Shown in pieces: positions 18,059-26,529 of a DNA stretch of 64,000 bases. The notes beneath the pieces were generated by a model. That model was not told where the DNA came from. It saw nothing but the letters and a program-made list of their open reading frames with translations, and did no database searches. How positions within the stretch are numbered: position 1 is the first letter of the stretch; each line of letters begins with the position of its first letter. The position numbers and the translations under genes were made by a program. Source of the stretch: Meiothermus sp. (lineage in GTDB: Bacteria; Deinococcota; Deinococci; Deinococcales; Thermaceae); contig NZ_BPIM01000001.1 of assembly GCF_026004115.1 (NCBI RefSeq), positions 310,001 through 374,000 on the forward strand, read 5' to 3'.

Positions 18059-18144
18059 ACATCACCCTTGCTGAGGCAAGTCACAAACTGGCCTTATCGG
18101 CAGGTGTTTTGTCTGTCGCCTGCTGGGTACTGGTTGGAACCACT

Positions 18145-18582
18145 CTAGGGGTTTTCCAGCCAGCCCACGGCCCAAACCTCGTTCTGGCGAAGCTCGAGGG
18201 CAATCGCCCGCAGGTCGGTAGGGGCGGGGCCATCCAGAAGCACCCCATCGGCGCGGAAACGGCTTCCGTGGCAGCCGCACTCCATAAGGCCGCGCTGGTC
18301 GGGCAGCGGAACGATGCAGCCAGCATGGGTACAGGTACGGCTGAAGGCGGTCAGGTAGATCGAGCCCGCCTGGAGCACTCGAGGGTTGGGTTTTTGCGGT
18401 GGGGGCACCCGCACCAGCAGCGCTTTCTGGCGGGCAAAATCAAAGGGCACATCGGACCCGACCTCGCCCAGCCGACCCAGCTCGGCAATGCGCTGGGGTG
18501 CTGGGGCCTGGGCCCGGCCCGCGCCCGCTACAACCCCGATGGTACTCACCAGCAAGGCTTTGGTGGCTTGTCGACGGGTCAC
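18145..18582 (-). CDS. Exported Rieske [2Fe-2S] protein
   Basis: Electron-transfer protein exported with a folded iron-sulfur centre. The 145 residues start with a Tat-like signal (MTRRQATKALLVSTIG, twin arginine at 3-4, hydrophobic stretch, cleavage near AGRAQA). The cluster ligands are in CTHAGC and CGCHGSRF, about 20 residues apart as in Rieske domains. There is no cytochrome b partner next to it. The start is a GTG. It follows the alkaline phosphatase gene on the same strand, separated by a hairpin, so co-transcription is uncertain. Confidence 0.88.
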   Translation of the reverse strand: MTRRQATKALLVSTIGVVAGAGRAQAPAPQRIAELGRLGEVGSDVPFDFARQKALLVRVPPPQKPNPRVLQAGSIYLTAFSRTCTHAGCIVPLPDQRGLMECGCHGSRFRADGVLLDGPAPTDLRAIALELRQNEVWAVGWLENP

Positions 18583-18616
18583 GAGGACTCCTGTATTTCA
18601 AAGCTGCTAAAGCGGT

Positions 18617-18649
18617 GGGGGTGGCCCCGCTTCTGCGCGAGGCCACCCC
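18617..18649 (-). terminator. Hairpin between alkaline phosphatase and Rieske genes
   Basis: GGGGTGGCC (18617-18625) and GGCCACCCC (18641-18649) form a 9-bp stem with a 15-nt loop, extendable by AGCG/CGCTT. It lies 18 bp below the phosphatase stop. The T-run is short, so termination may be partial. Confidence 0.6.
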
Positions 18650-18667
18650 GCTTAGGGGTAAGTCCGG

Positions 18668-20173
18668 CTAGGCCATCACATCCTGGGGGTGCAGGATGGG
18701 GCTCTCGGCCCGCGCCTTGAGCACCTCGAGGGCCTCCTGTTCGCTCATAACCGGGTTCTGGAAGCGGATACCCAGGGCCCGGGTCATCAGGGTGAAGTTG
18801 TAGGTGTTGTCAATCAGACCTATGCGCACGGCACCTACACCCCGACCGTACACCCCAAACAGGGTGGGCCCAGCCGTGTGCTGGCCGGAGTTCCAGCCGA
18901 TGTTGGGCAGGTCGGGTTTGCTGGCGTTGGTCTGGCGCATCACCCAGGACAGGGTGTTGGCCGGCTGAACCCCATAGCGCACCCCGTCCGGCAGGTAAAC
19001 CCGCTTGGTGATGGCATCCACCACCGCCTGGGCCTGCTCGGGTTTGAGGGTGACACCTTTGACGGTGCGGAAAATTTCCACCACCTGATCGGGGCTGGGG
19101 TTGTTGCCCAGGCGGCCCAGAATATATTCGAAGGTGCCCTTTTGGCCCTCGAGCTGCAACACCCCCGCGCTGCCCTCGCGGTACGAAGAACCCGTACCGT
19201 AGAGCGCAGGGGCCCCACAAACGTGGTCAGAGCCGATGATGAGGAGGGTGTCGGGGTTCTGGTCCACAAAGTTCATCACCACCTCGAGGGCTTCATCGGC
19301 AGCCAGAATATCCCACATGCTTCCGACAGGGTCGTTGAGGTGGTTGGCGTGGTCGATGCGGGCGGCCTCGACCTGGAGCACGAACCCCCGGGAATGGGCG
19401 GCCAGGCGCGGCAGGGCGGCCCGGGTCATCTGGGCCAGGCTGGGCACGTCTACGCCTTGGAAACGCCGGTCGGCCTCGTAGGGTACGTGGCTGCTGCTAA
19501 ACACCCCCAGGAGCTTAGAGGCGTTGGAAGCCTGGAGCTCCCTGGGGTTTTTCACCACCCCATAGCCCTTTTCGGCAAAAGCCGCGTACATGTCCTTCTT
19601 ATCGCGCCGCACCGCGGGGTCGAAAAAGCGGGTACCGCCGCCCAGGTACACTTCGGCGCCAAAATCAAGGTACTGTTCGGCAATTTGCTCCTCGGCGTTG
19701 CGGTCGGGGTTGGAAACCACGAAGCTGGCCGGGGTGGCGTGGGTGATGGTAGCGGTGGAGACCAGCCCCACCGCCTTGCCTTGCTGCTTGGCCAGGGCAA
19801 AGATGGGGGTGAGTTTGCGCCCGTCGATGTGTATGGCCAGCCCGCCGTTGACGGTCTTGACCCCGGTGCTCCAGGCGGTGCCGGCGGCGCTCGACTCGGT
19901 GACGAAGCTGGTGAGGCTGTTGGTGTTTTGCAGGCCGCTCACGCCGGTGGCCAGGAAGCGCTCGAGGGCCAGCGGCTTGCCCAGTACGCGCCTCGAGTAG
20001 AACTGGGCAATGGCATAGTCTTCCCAACCCATGCCGTCGTAAGCGAAGAAAATCAGGTTGCGGGCACGGGCCAGAATGCCCGGCTGGTTGGCCTGGGCGC
20101 TTTGGGCCTGGGCCGATAGAGCCGCTGCTGCACCTGCTACGACACCTGCTTTGATTAGGTCTCTGCGTTTCAT
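18668..20173 (-). CDS. Alkaline phosphatase, Tat-exported
   Basis: Periplasmic or surface metal-dependent phosphomonoesterase of the PhoA superfamily. Residues 1-25 form a Tat signal (MKRRDLIKAGVVAGAAAALS). The nucleophile region reads FVTESSAAGTAWSTG; the metal-ligand stretches FAYDGMGWEDYA, EAARIDHANHLNDP, IIGSDHVCG and NSGQHTAGPTLFGVYGRG are all present. The 501 residues match the Thermus-type enzyme. An AGGTATAAGG site precedes the ATG. The 368-bp upstream gap contains an inverted repeat that could be its operator. Confidence 0.93.
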   Translation of the reverse strand: MKRRDLIKAGVVAGAAAALSAQAQSAQANQPGILARARNLIFFAYDGMGWEDYAIAQFYSRRVLGKPLALERFLATGVSGLQNTNSLTSFVTESSAAGTAWSTGVKTVNGGLAIHIDGRKLTPIFALAKQQGKAVGLVSTATITHATPASFVVSNPDRNAEEQIAEQYLDFGAEVYLGGGTRFFDPAVRRDKKDMYAAFAEKGYGVVKNPRELQASNASKLLGVFSSSHVPYEADRRFQGVDVPSLAQMTRAALPRLAAHSRGFVLQVEAARIDHANHLNDPVGSMWDILAADEALEVVMNFVDQNPDTLLIIGSDHVCGAPALYGTGSSYREGSAGVLQLEGQKGTFEYILGRLGNNPSPDQVVEIFRTVKGVTLKPEQAQAVVDAITKRVYLPDGVRYGVQPANTLSWVMRQTNASKPDLPNIGWNSGQHTAGPTLFGVYGRGVGAVRIGLIDNTYNFTLMTRALGIRFQNPVMSEQEALEVLKARAESPILHPQDVMA

Positions 20174-20541
20174 TCCTTATACCTCCACAACATATATTTT
20201 CTGTGGCATGTCATCGGCAAGTCAAAGCAAAGCCCCCGGTCAACTATTGCCGTGGCGAACTGGCTCTAGGGCAGTTTGTGGTTTGATCCGAAGAAACCAT
20301 AGCAAGGTACACTACAAACTGGCAATGGCCCCAACAGTCACCCCCTCACCTCCGGGATGATGCTTGCGCCCGCCTCACCCAGAGGCAGTTTCCTGGGACG
20401 GCCCGATCTAATGCGAAGACCGTCTGCGGGGTTACGAAAGCGGGGGTGGCTTTATGTAGCATGAACTCCAGAAGAGCCTGGGGTTCTGGCCGCCCGATTC
20501 GGTTTGCTCGCTGCCAAAAGCCGGCTACAAACCTTTGCGCC
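20174..20541. promoter_or_regulatory. Gap upstream of alkaline phosphatase with an 11-bp inverted repeat
   Basis: The only structure I see is CAGTTTGTGGT (20272-20282) facing ACTACAAACTG (20311-20321), one mismatch in 11, with an inner GGTTT/AAACC pair (20280-20284, 20294-20298). It sits about 100 bp upstream of the phosphatase start. It could be a regulator site for phosphate control or a transcription terminator of the upstream gene. No gene is seen in this stretch. Confidence 0.4.
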
Positions 20542-21369
20542 TCAAACCCCACAGCCCCACTCGAGCACCTTTACAAACCGCCTTCCGTCCCAGCGCCAGA
20601 CCTTGCTGCCCCAGCCCTCGTGCACCCAGTCCTCGGTGATGATTTCCATCTTGCCGTCACCATCGAGATCGAGGATGGCCCCAACCCGGCGGGTAATCAC
20701 GGTGGGCATCCCCTCGGTGCCGTCGAAGGGTTTTTTGAGGTGGGTCGCCTCCAGCACATACGTCCGCAGGTCGGTATCGCTCAGCAGCTTGCGCACCAGC
20801 ACCAGGCCATAGTCGCCTACCTCCTGGGCATAGCGCCCTTCGATTTGGCCCTGGTTGATAGAGAAACCCGGCTGGTTGGCGCTCAGAATAACTTCGTCGC
20901 GTCCGTCGCCATCGAGGTCGGTGCGCAGGGCCTGGGTAACGCTGGGGGCCTTTTTTATACCCAAGCGGCTGAGTTCGACCCCCACCGCCTGCAGGTGGGC
21001 AGCCGCAGGTGCAAACGAGGCCACCGGGCGCGGCTGGGGGTTCCAGGGGGCAAAGAGGGCGTAAGCGGGGTACTGTATAGCGCGGCGCTCGAGCAGCGTC
21101 AGGGGCGTTTCCCGATTCCAGTCGCAGATATCCGGGGTTTTTAACCCTCCAGCTCCCTGGGCCTGGTTGATACGGCCTTGGGGCCCAAACACCAGGTAGC
21201 GCCGGGCCTCGAGGCGGGTTAGCTTTTCCGTCTGGGTAAAGCGTCCTGCTTGAAAAGCCCCTACCACCACGGCATTCTGCGCATCGTTCAGGCGCAGCAG
21301 CACCGCTGCTTGCGGGGCTTGCGCCACCGACAACCCCAGCACCAACCACACCGCCCATAGCTTTTGCAT
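20542..21369 (-). CDS. Secreted protein with two DxDGDG calcium-type repeats
   Basis: Unrecognised exported protein of 275 residues. The N-terminus (MQKLWAVWLVLGLSVAQA) is a signal peptide. Two FG-GAP/VCBS-like loops are visible, RTDLDGDGRDEVILS (about 148-162) and LDLDGDGKMEIITED (about 233-247), which normally bind calcium inside a beta-propeller blade. The rest has no motif I recognise. It lies upstream of alkaline phosphatase on the same strand but 368 bp away. Confidence 0.75.
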   Translation of the reverse strand: MQKLWAVWLVLGLSVAQAPQAAVLLRLNDAQNAVVVGAFQAGRFTQTEKLTRLEARRYLVFGPQGRINQAQGAGGLKTPDICDWNRETPLTLLERRAIQYPAYALFAPWNPQPRPVASFAPAAAHLQAVGVELSRLGIKKAPSVTQALRTDLDGDGRDEVILSANQPGFSINQGQIEGRYAQEVGDYGLVLVRKLLSDTDLRTYVLEATHLKKPFDGTEGMPTVITRRVGAILDLDGDGKMEIITEDWVHEGWGSKVWRWDGRRFVKVLEWGCGV

Positions 21370-21481
21370 GCCATCAGGGTAGCAGGGAGCGGCCAGAAAA
21401 GATGGTTTTTTGGGGTAAGGCAGCCCGATATCCCCAGCGAATGGCTTATCAACCCCCCAACAAAGCGATAGGCTATGGGCA

Positions 21482-22483
21482 ATGGATGCTTATACCTACG
21501 TCTACCGCGGGGGCCACATCGAAAACCGGCACAAGGTCTCGCTGGCCATGGTGGGGCCCCTGGGCAGCCTGCTGGCCTACTCTGGCAACCCCCATCTGGC
21601 CGCGCATATGCGTTCCTCGGCCAAGCCCTTCCAGGCCCTGGCCCTTTATGTGAGTGGGGCCATCGAGCGTTTTGGCATCACCCCGGCCGAGGTGGCCCTG
21701 ACCTGCGCCTCCCACGACGGCATGGAGCCGCATGTGGCCATGGCCGCCAACTACCTGCGCAAGATTGGCCTGGACGAAAGCTACCTGGCCTGTGGTGCCC
21801 ACCTGCCCTTCGACCCCGCAGCCAGGAAGGCCCTGCAGCAGGCAGACCAGCCCCCAAGCGTGCTGCACAACAACTGCTCGGGTAAACATACCGGCATGCT
21901 GGCGACAGCCCTGGCGCTGGGGGCCGACCCCAAAGGCTACGAGCAGCCCGAACACCCGGTGCAGCAGCTCAATCTGCAAACCCTGCGGGAACTTTCGGGT
22001 CAAGCGCACATCCCTTACGGGGTGGATGGATGCAGCGTGCCCACCTTCGTGCTGCCCCTGGCCTCTGCTGCCCGCATGTTTGCCCTGCTGGCAGAGCCAG
22101 CGGCTGCCCCACCCCAGTACCAGGAAGGTTTGCAGGCCATTTTTCAGGCCATGCGACAGCACCCCGACCTGGTCGCAGGCCCCCACAGCATCGACACCGT
22201 GCTGATGCAACACCTGCCCCAACTGGTTGCCAAGCGCGGCGCCGACGGCTACTACGGCATGGCCCTGCGAAACACCCGCTGGGGCAACCTTGGGATTGCG
22301 CTCAAGGTGGAGAGCGGCTCCAACGAGGCCCGGGAACCCATGATCATCCGGCTGCTGGAAGAACTCGGCATTCTCTCGCCCGAGGTAGAGCTGGAATGGC
22401 GTCGGCCCGTGGTACGGAATGTGCGGAAGCTCGAGGTCGGGCATCTGGAGGCACGGCTCGAGTTGAAGTGGCTCGACGGCTAG
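21482..22483 (+). CDS. Asparaginase (AnsA / PF06089 type)
   Basis: Hydrolyses L-asparagine to aspartate and ammonia; cytosolic. The 333 residues belong to the Rhizobium-type asparaginase family, which is unrelated to the classic EcA enzymes. Diagnostic stretches are RSSAKPFQALAL, CASHDGMEPHVAMAA, and VLHNNCSGKHTGMLA in the catalytic pocket, then GVDGCSVPTFVLPL. A TAGGCT box (21469-21474) lies 7 nt before the ATG with TTATCA 17 bp further upstream, so the transcript is probably leaderless. Confidence 0.9.
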   Translation: MDAYTYVYRGGHIENRHKVSLAMVGPLGSLLAYSGNPHLAAHMRSSAKPFQALALYVSGAIERFGITPAEVALTCASHDGMEPHVAMAANYLRKIGLDESYLACGAHLPFDPAARKALQQADQPPSVLHNNCSGKHTGMLATALALGADPKGYEQPEHPVQQLNLQTLRELSGQAHIPYGVDGCSVPTFVLPLASAARMFALLAEPAAAPPQYQEGLQAIFQAMRQHPDLVAGPHSIDTVLMQHLPQLVAKRGADGYYGMALRNTRWGNLGIALKVESGSNEAREPMIIRLLEELGILSPEVELEWRRPVVRNVRKLEVGHLEARLELKWLDG

Positions 22484-22587
22484 AGCAGCCACAAATGTGC
22501 GGCCAGACCAGATTACAAACACGATTGGACCTTCTGGTTCGCAATATCGTCAGGCCGGTATCTTTATGAATCCTGCATCAGGGCTAC

Positions 22588-22616
22588 TTTGCATCTCAGG
22601 TGACAAAGAGTAGGCT
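22588..22616 (+). promoter_or_regulatory. Leaderless promoter of pyrF
   Basis: TTTGCA (22588-22593), a 17-bp spacer and TAGGCT (22611-22616) lie immediately upstream, with 7 nt from the -10 box to the ATG at 22624. The arrangement decides the start codon. Confidence 0.65.
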
Positions 22617-22623
22617 CGTGTAT

Positions 22624-23400
22624 ATGGAGTTTGTGGAAGAGGTCGAAGGGCGCCCCCCCCTGGTGCTGGGGGTTGACCCCCGGCCCAGTCTGCACGGGCC
22701 GGAGCCCCTGACCCACATCCGCCGCTACACCCTGGAGCTGATGGAGGCCCTGGCTTCGCGGCTAGGTGCAGTCAAGTTTCAAACGGCTTTTTTCGAGGCC
22801 CTGGGGCCTCAGGGGTTTGCCCTGATGCACGAACTGATGGCGGGGGCCCGGGTGCTCTCCTTGCCGGTGATTATAGATGCCAAGCGCGGCGACATCGGCT
22901 CCACCGCCGAAGCCTACGCCAAGGCCTACCTCGAGGCCTACCCCGGCTCGGCCCTAACGGTGAACCCTTATCTGGGGAGCGATGCCCTGGAACCCTTTTT
23001 CCAAGCCGCTCAATCATCGGGGGGCGCGGTCTTTGTACTGGTCAAGACCTCCAATCCGGGCTCCGGGCTTTTCCAGGATTTACCCCTAGCCAAGGGGGGA
23101 ACCCTCTACCAGGCCGTAGCGGACTATCTGGCCCAACAGGCCGAACAGCAGCGGGTGGGCCCGTGGTCGCGCGTGGCGGCTGTGGTGGGGGCAACCTATC
23201 CTGGTCAAATTGGCGACATTCGAGGCCGTTTGCCGCACTCCTTGCTGCTCTTGCCAGGTTTAGGGGCCCAGGGAGGCGAGGCCCTCCGTGGAGCGGGGTT
23301 GCTGAACTCGGCCAGCCGGGCGCTCTTTTACCCTGGTGGACAGCCCAGCCTGGAGGAGGCGGTTCGTCAGGCCGAGGGATTTTTGCAAGCCCTGCTTTGA
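22624..23400 (+). CDS. pyrF: Orotidine 5'-phosphate decarboxylase
   Basis: Last step of UMP synthesis, decarboxylation of OMP. The product, 258 residues, is the archaeal-type (subfamily 2) enzyme with LVLGVDPRP at the N-terminus, the catalytic [21 protein letters not shown], and [10 protein letters not shown] frame extends to a GTG at 22600, but the TAGGCT box at 22611-22616 would then lie inside the gene; the ATG at 22624, 7 nt after the box, is preferred. It converges on the methyltransferase-TPR gene with a 12-bp gap. Confidence 0.95.
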   Translation: MEFVEEVEGRPPLVLGVDPRPSLHGPEPLTHIRRYTLELMEALASRLGAVKFQTAFFEALGPQGFALMHELMAGARVLSLPVIIDAKRGDIGSTAEAYAKAYLEAYPGSALTVNPYLGSDALEPFFQAAQSSGGAVFVLVKTSNPGSGLFQDLPLAKGGTLYQAVADYLAQQAEQQRVGPWSRVAAVVGATYPGQIGDIRGRLPHSLLLLPGLGAQGGEALRGAGLLNSASRALFYPGGQPSLEEAVRQAEGFLQALL

Positions 23401-23412
23401 ACTTTCTATCCG

Positions 23413-26202
23413 CTAGCCCCTCAGGGCCCGTTTGAAAATTTGCGGAGCAAACTCCGCCACCGCTCGCAAGAATCCGGTGATGCCCCTGGCCCTTCCAGGC
23501 GTGATGTAGACCGGCACCCCCAGGTTCTCGGCCTCCAGGCGCACCGGCTCGGAGAGGTCGTGGCCCACATAGCTGCTGATGATCATAAGGCCGTGGGCTC
23601 GCTCGAGCCGGCTCTGGATGCGCCGCAATACCTCCCGCCCGGCGGCGTGGCTGTCGGAGTCAAACCAGTCGAGCTCGAGGCCCTGGTTTTTCAGAATAGG
23701 GGTCAGGCGGCTTCGAAGCTGGGTGTGGCCCCCAACCACCATCAAATACTCTCCATGGAAGCGGGGCAGTGCCTCGCGCATCAGGCTTTCGGCCGTCGCG
23801 CCGACCAGGGTATCCGGGGTGCCCTCCAGGGTAGCGAGGGCCCTCGAGGTGGCCTTGAGCTCCTCCAGGTATAGCTGAAGCTCAGGGTTGGTGGGGTTCA
23901 AAAAGAGCAGGTTACGCAGAATTTCGCGTGAAAGTGCCAGGTCTTTTTCCCAGTAGTAAGCAATATCCAGGGCTTTGCGCCAGATCTCGGTGGCCTTCTG
24001 GTAGGCCCCAGTTCGCTCGTAGTGTTCGGCCAGGTCGTACAGCACCTCCAGGGCTTCGGGGTTGCGGGCCAGCTCGGCCAGCAAGAGCCCCTCGGCCCCC
24101 AAAGCTTGCCCGGCGTTATACAGCGCGGCCAGGTACTGCCCTCGCACGGCCCCAGCCTCCTGGCTCTGGGAAAAGCTGCGCGAAAGCCGGTAGGCCAGCT
24201 CGAGGTGCTCCAGCGGAGGCTCCGGGGTTTGTTTCAGGCTCTGGGCCAGCATACGAAAGGCCTCCCAGGGGCCCTCCAGGGTCTCGACCAGTTTCAGCAC
24301 CGGCTCAATCTCGCCAAAAGGTTGAAGTCCCGCTTCTCGCACCCGGCCCAAAAACTCTTTGGCCAGCACGGGCTCACCAGCTTCAAAGGCTTCCTGAGCC
24401 AGCTCAAATAGCTGTCGAACCGGGTAGGCCCGGTGTGCGTGGGCCCGCTTGTGATCGCCTAAAATCTCCTGTATGGGATAGCCCAAGAACCGCTTGGAGA
24501 GGGCCAATAGGTGGTAGGCCAGCCCAGCCGGTTCGCCACGGGAGGCCTGCGCGGCCCGCTCGAGGTAGCGCACTGCCTCGGCGTACCGCCCCTCCCGGTG
24601 CCGCAGCAGCCCCAAAGCCAGGAGCGCGGTGGCGTCCTCGGCACGGGCGACCGCATCGGTCAGGTAGGGCTCTACCTCCTTGAGGTCGGCCAGCGGTACC
24701 CCGTCCAGTGCTTCGGGGCTTCGCACCTTCAGGCCCGACAGGGCCAACCCCAAAGCCCCGTGGGACTCTCCCAGAACATAAAGGCGCTGGGCGTAGCGGG
24801 CCGCACGGCCCCATAGGCCTTGTTGCAATGCGGACTGCAAACCCACCCGCAGCAAACCTCTTGTAAGCAGTTCGGGCGATAGGTCTTCGACGAACTCCAC
24901 CCGGCGGCTGGACTCGCTCCAGTCGCCTTCGCGAAACAAGCGCAACACCCGCTCCTCGATACGCTCGAGGGTGGACTTGAGGTAGACCTCGGCCTCGGGG
25001 AGGCCGCTCTCGTAAAACTGTCGCAGCGCATCCGACAAACGCCCCAGGCCCAGGTAAACTTTGCCCAAGGCAAACTTATACCGTCCTCCCCGGCTGGAAA
25101 GCTCCTCCAGGCGGGGTAAGGCCTTTGGGTACTCTTCCAGTTCGGCCCAGCAAAGCACCCGCAGCGTTTCGGCTTCGGGGTGGTGCGCTTGTGCCAGGGC
25201 TTCGTCGGCTTCGGCGAAGCGCGATAAAGCCCAGAGGGCCCGGCCGCGCAAATACGCCAGCTCTCCCCCGGCGCTGGAGGGTATGCGCTCCAGCACCTGG
25301 GCATAAGCACCCTGCTCGAGCAAGGCCCAGATCTCCTCTGTGTCTGGAAGGGGGTTGGATTCGACCGTAACCGAAGCTGCATCGGTGGGCCGAACTTGTG
25401 GTGCAGGCACGGGTAAAACCAGATCCGGGGGCATCTGGGCCGTTAGAAGAGCGTACTCCCCTTCGCCTATCAGCCGCACATCACCGAAGCCCATCTGTTC
25501 CAGGGCCCCCATCACCGCCTGGGGGTTTTTGCCCAAAAAAGGGCCATGGCTATAGACCAGCAACCCCCCCGGCTTTAGCAATCCCGCCAGACCCTGCAAA
25601 CGGCGAAGCAGGTCAAAGTGCGCCAGGTAAGCCTCTTCCTCGAGGGTCGAGGGCAAGTCTCCCAGGTACCCTTCCGGCAAACAGGACAGCAGCAGCACCG
25701 CATCCATGGTCGGCAGGTTTTGCTGCTCGGGGAACCACCCCTCATGCCACTGCACCACCTCGCCGGTGCGGGCCCTTCCCAGGCGGACGGCCTCTGCAAC
25801 ACCCTCCAGGGCGTGCCACTCCAGCTCGGGCCGGGCCTCTTGCAGCAGCGTCACCAGGGCCCCGGTGAAGGCACCTACCTCCAGTACCCGGCCCTCTGCC
25901 GGTAAGGTTTGGGGTAAAACCCGCAGGTAAAGCTCCATAAAAGGGAGGTGCATCGCATACACCAGGGCCTCGAGCCGCTCCTTGGGATGGCTGAGCAGCA
26001 CCTGGTAAAAACTTCGCACCGCCTCGAGGTTGCCCCCTTCCGCTCCCAGGTAGGCTTTCCAAGCCTCCAGAATGGGTCTTCGTCGGGCAGGGCTGCCAAT
26101 GCGTCTGGCCAGCGCGCTTTCAAAGCGGCCCGGCGAAAGGGGCGCAGCCAGATGAAAATGGGTACGAAAATAGCGTTTTACTTGGGTATCTATATCTTCC
26201 AC
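23413..26202 (-). CDS. Methyltransferase-TPR-DUF2325 multidomain protein
   Basis: Unusual large protein of 929 residues with the chosen start. The N-terminal third has a class I AdoMet-methyltransferase fold: GRVLEVGAFTGALVTLLQEARPE as motif I and GLLKPGGLLVYSHGP as the later strand region. The middle (about 290-780) consists of repeated helical pairs rich in Ala, Leu, Tyr and Glu that read as TPR-like repeats. The end is a DUF2325 domain, with YLMVVGGHTQLRSRLTPIL and MIISSYVGHDLSEPVRLEA. The GTG at 26202 has a GGGGAGGT site; a further 43 codons upstream lack support and are rich in unlikely residues. The substrate is unknown. Confidence 0.8.
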   Translation of the reverse strand: MEDIDTQVKRYFRTHFHLAAPLSPGRFESALARRIGSPARRRPILEAWKAYLGAEGGNLEAVRSFYQVLLSHPKERLEALVYAMHLPFMELYLRVLPQTLPAEGRVLEVGAFTGALVTLLQEARPELEWHALEGVAEAVRLGRARTGEVVQWHEGWFPEQQNLPTMDAVLLLSCLPEGYLGDLPSTLEEEAYLAHFDLLRRLQGLAGLLKPGGLLVYSHGPFLGKNPQAVMGALEQMGFGDVRLIGEGEYALLTAQMPPDLVLPVPAPQVRPTDAASVTVESNPLPDTEEIWALLEQGAYAQVLERIPSSAGGELAYLRGRALWALSRFAEADEALAQAHHPEAETLRVLCWAELEEYPKALPRLEELSSRGGRYKFALGKVYLGLGRLSDALRQFYESGLPEAEVYLKSTLERIEERVLRLFREGDWSESSRRVEFVEDLSPELLTRGLLRVGLQSALQQGLWGRAARYAQRLYVLGESHGALGLALSGLKVRSPEALDGVPLADLKEVEPYLTDAVARAEDATALLALGLLRHREGRYAEAVRYLERAAQASRGEPAGLAYHLLALSKRFLGYPIQEILGDHKRAHAHRAYPVRQLFELAQEAFEAGEPVLAKEFLGRVREAGLQPFGEIEPVLKLVETLEGPWEAFRMLAQSLKQTPEPPLEHLELAYRLSRSFSQSQEAGAVRGQYLAALYNAGQALGAEGLLLAELARNPEALEVLYDLAEHYERTGAYQKATEIWRKALDIAYYWEKDLALSREILRNLLFLNPTNPELQLYLEELKATSRALATLEGTPDTLVGATAESLMREALPRFHGEYLMVVGGHTQLRSRLTPILKNQGLELDWFDSDSHAAGREVLRRIQSRLERAHGLMIISSYVGHDLSEPVRLEAENLGVPVYITPGRARGITGFLRAVAEFAPQIFKRALRG

Positions 26203-26529
26203 CGACAAGCACCTCCCCGGCAATTCCCGTTGCAGGATATTGTGGCAAGTTGGGATTGTGCTGTAAACCGTCCAGCCCACCGTTAGAATGCTTACCCCTG
26301 GCGGGTATATCGCCAGGGGGGCCTCCGACACTGCTTGACGCCGCTTGCACCATCTGCCTGGAGGGTCTCATACCATATCCAGACGAACACTCCGCCTTCT
26401 CCCCTGGGCTGGAGAAGGTAGCGGCACCCACCTGCGCAAAATACGCCCGACATGGGATGAGGAATTCTCCAGGGCCCCTCGAGGCCATCTATCCGGGTTC
26501 AGCGGGCCGGGTTCAGTGGGTATCACTCT
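26203..26529. other. Gap with a perfect 9-bp hairpin
   Basis: CCCCTGGCG (26295-26303) pairs with CGCCAGGGG (26311-26319) across a 7-nt loop. It is about 95 bp upstream of the methyltransferase-TPR gene and 210 bp below the end of pxpBC, so it could be either an operator or a late terminator. No coding sequence is seen in the remaining bases. Confidence 0.4.

Noticed and set aside
18055-18720. Plus-strand 221-codon frame over the Rieske gene
   Set aside because: It is antisense to the Rieske cluster motifs and has no recognisable domain.
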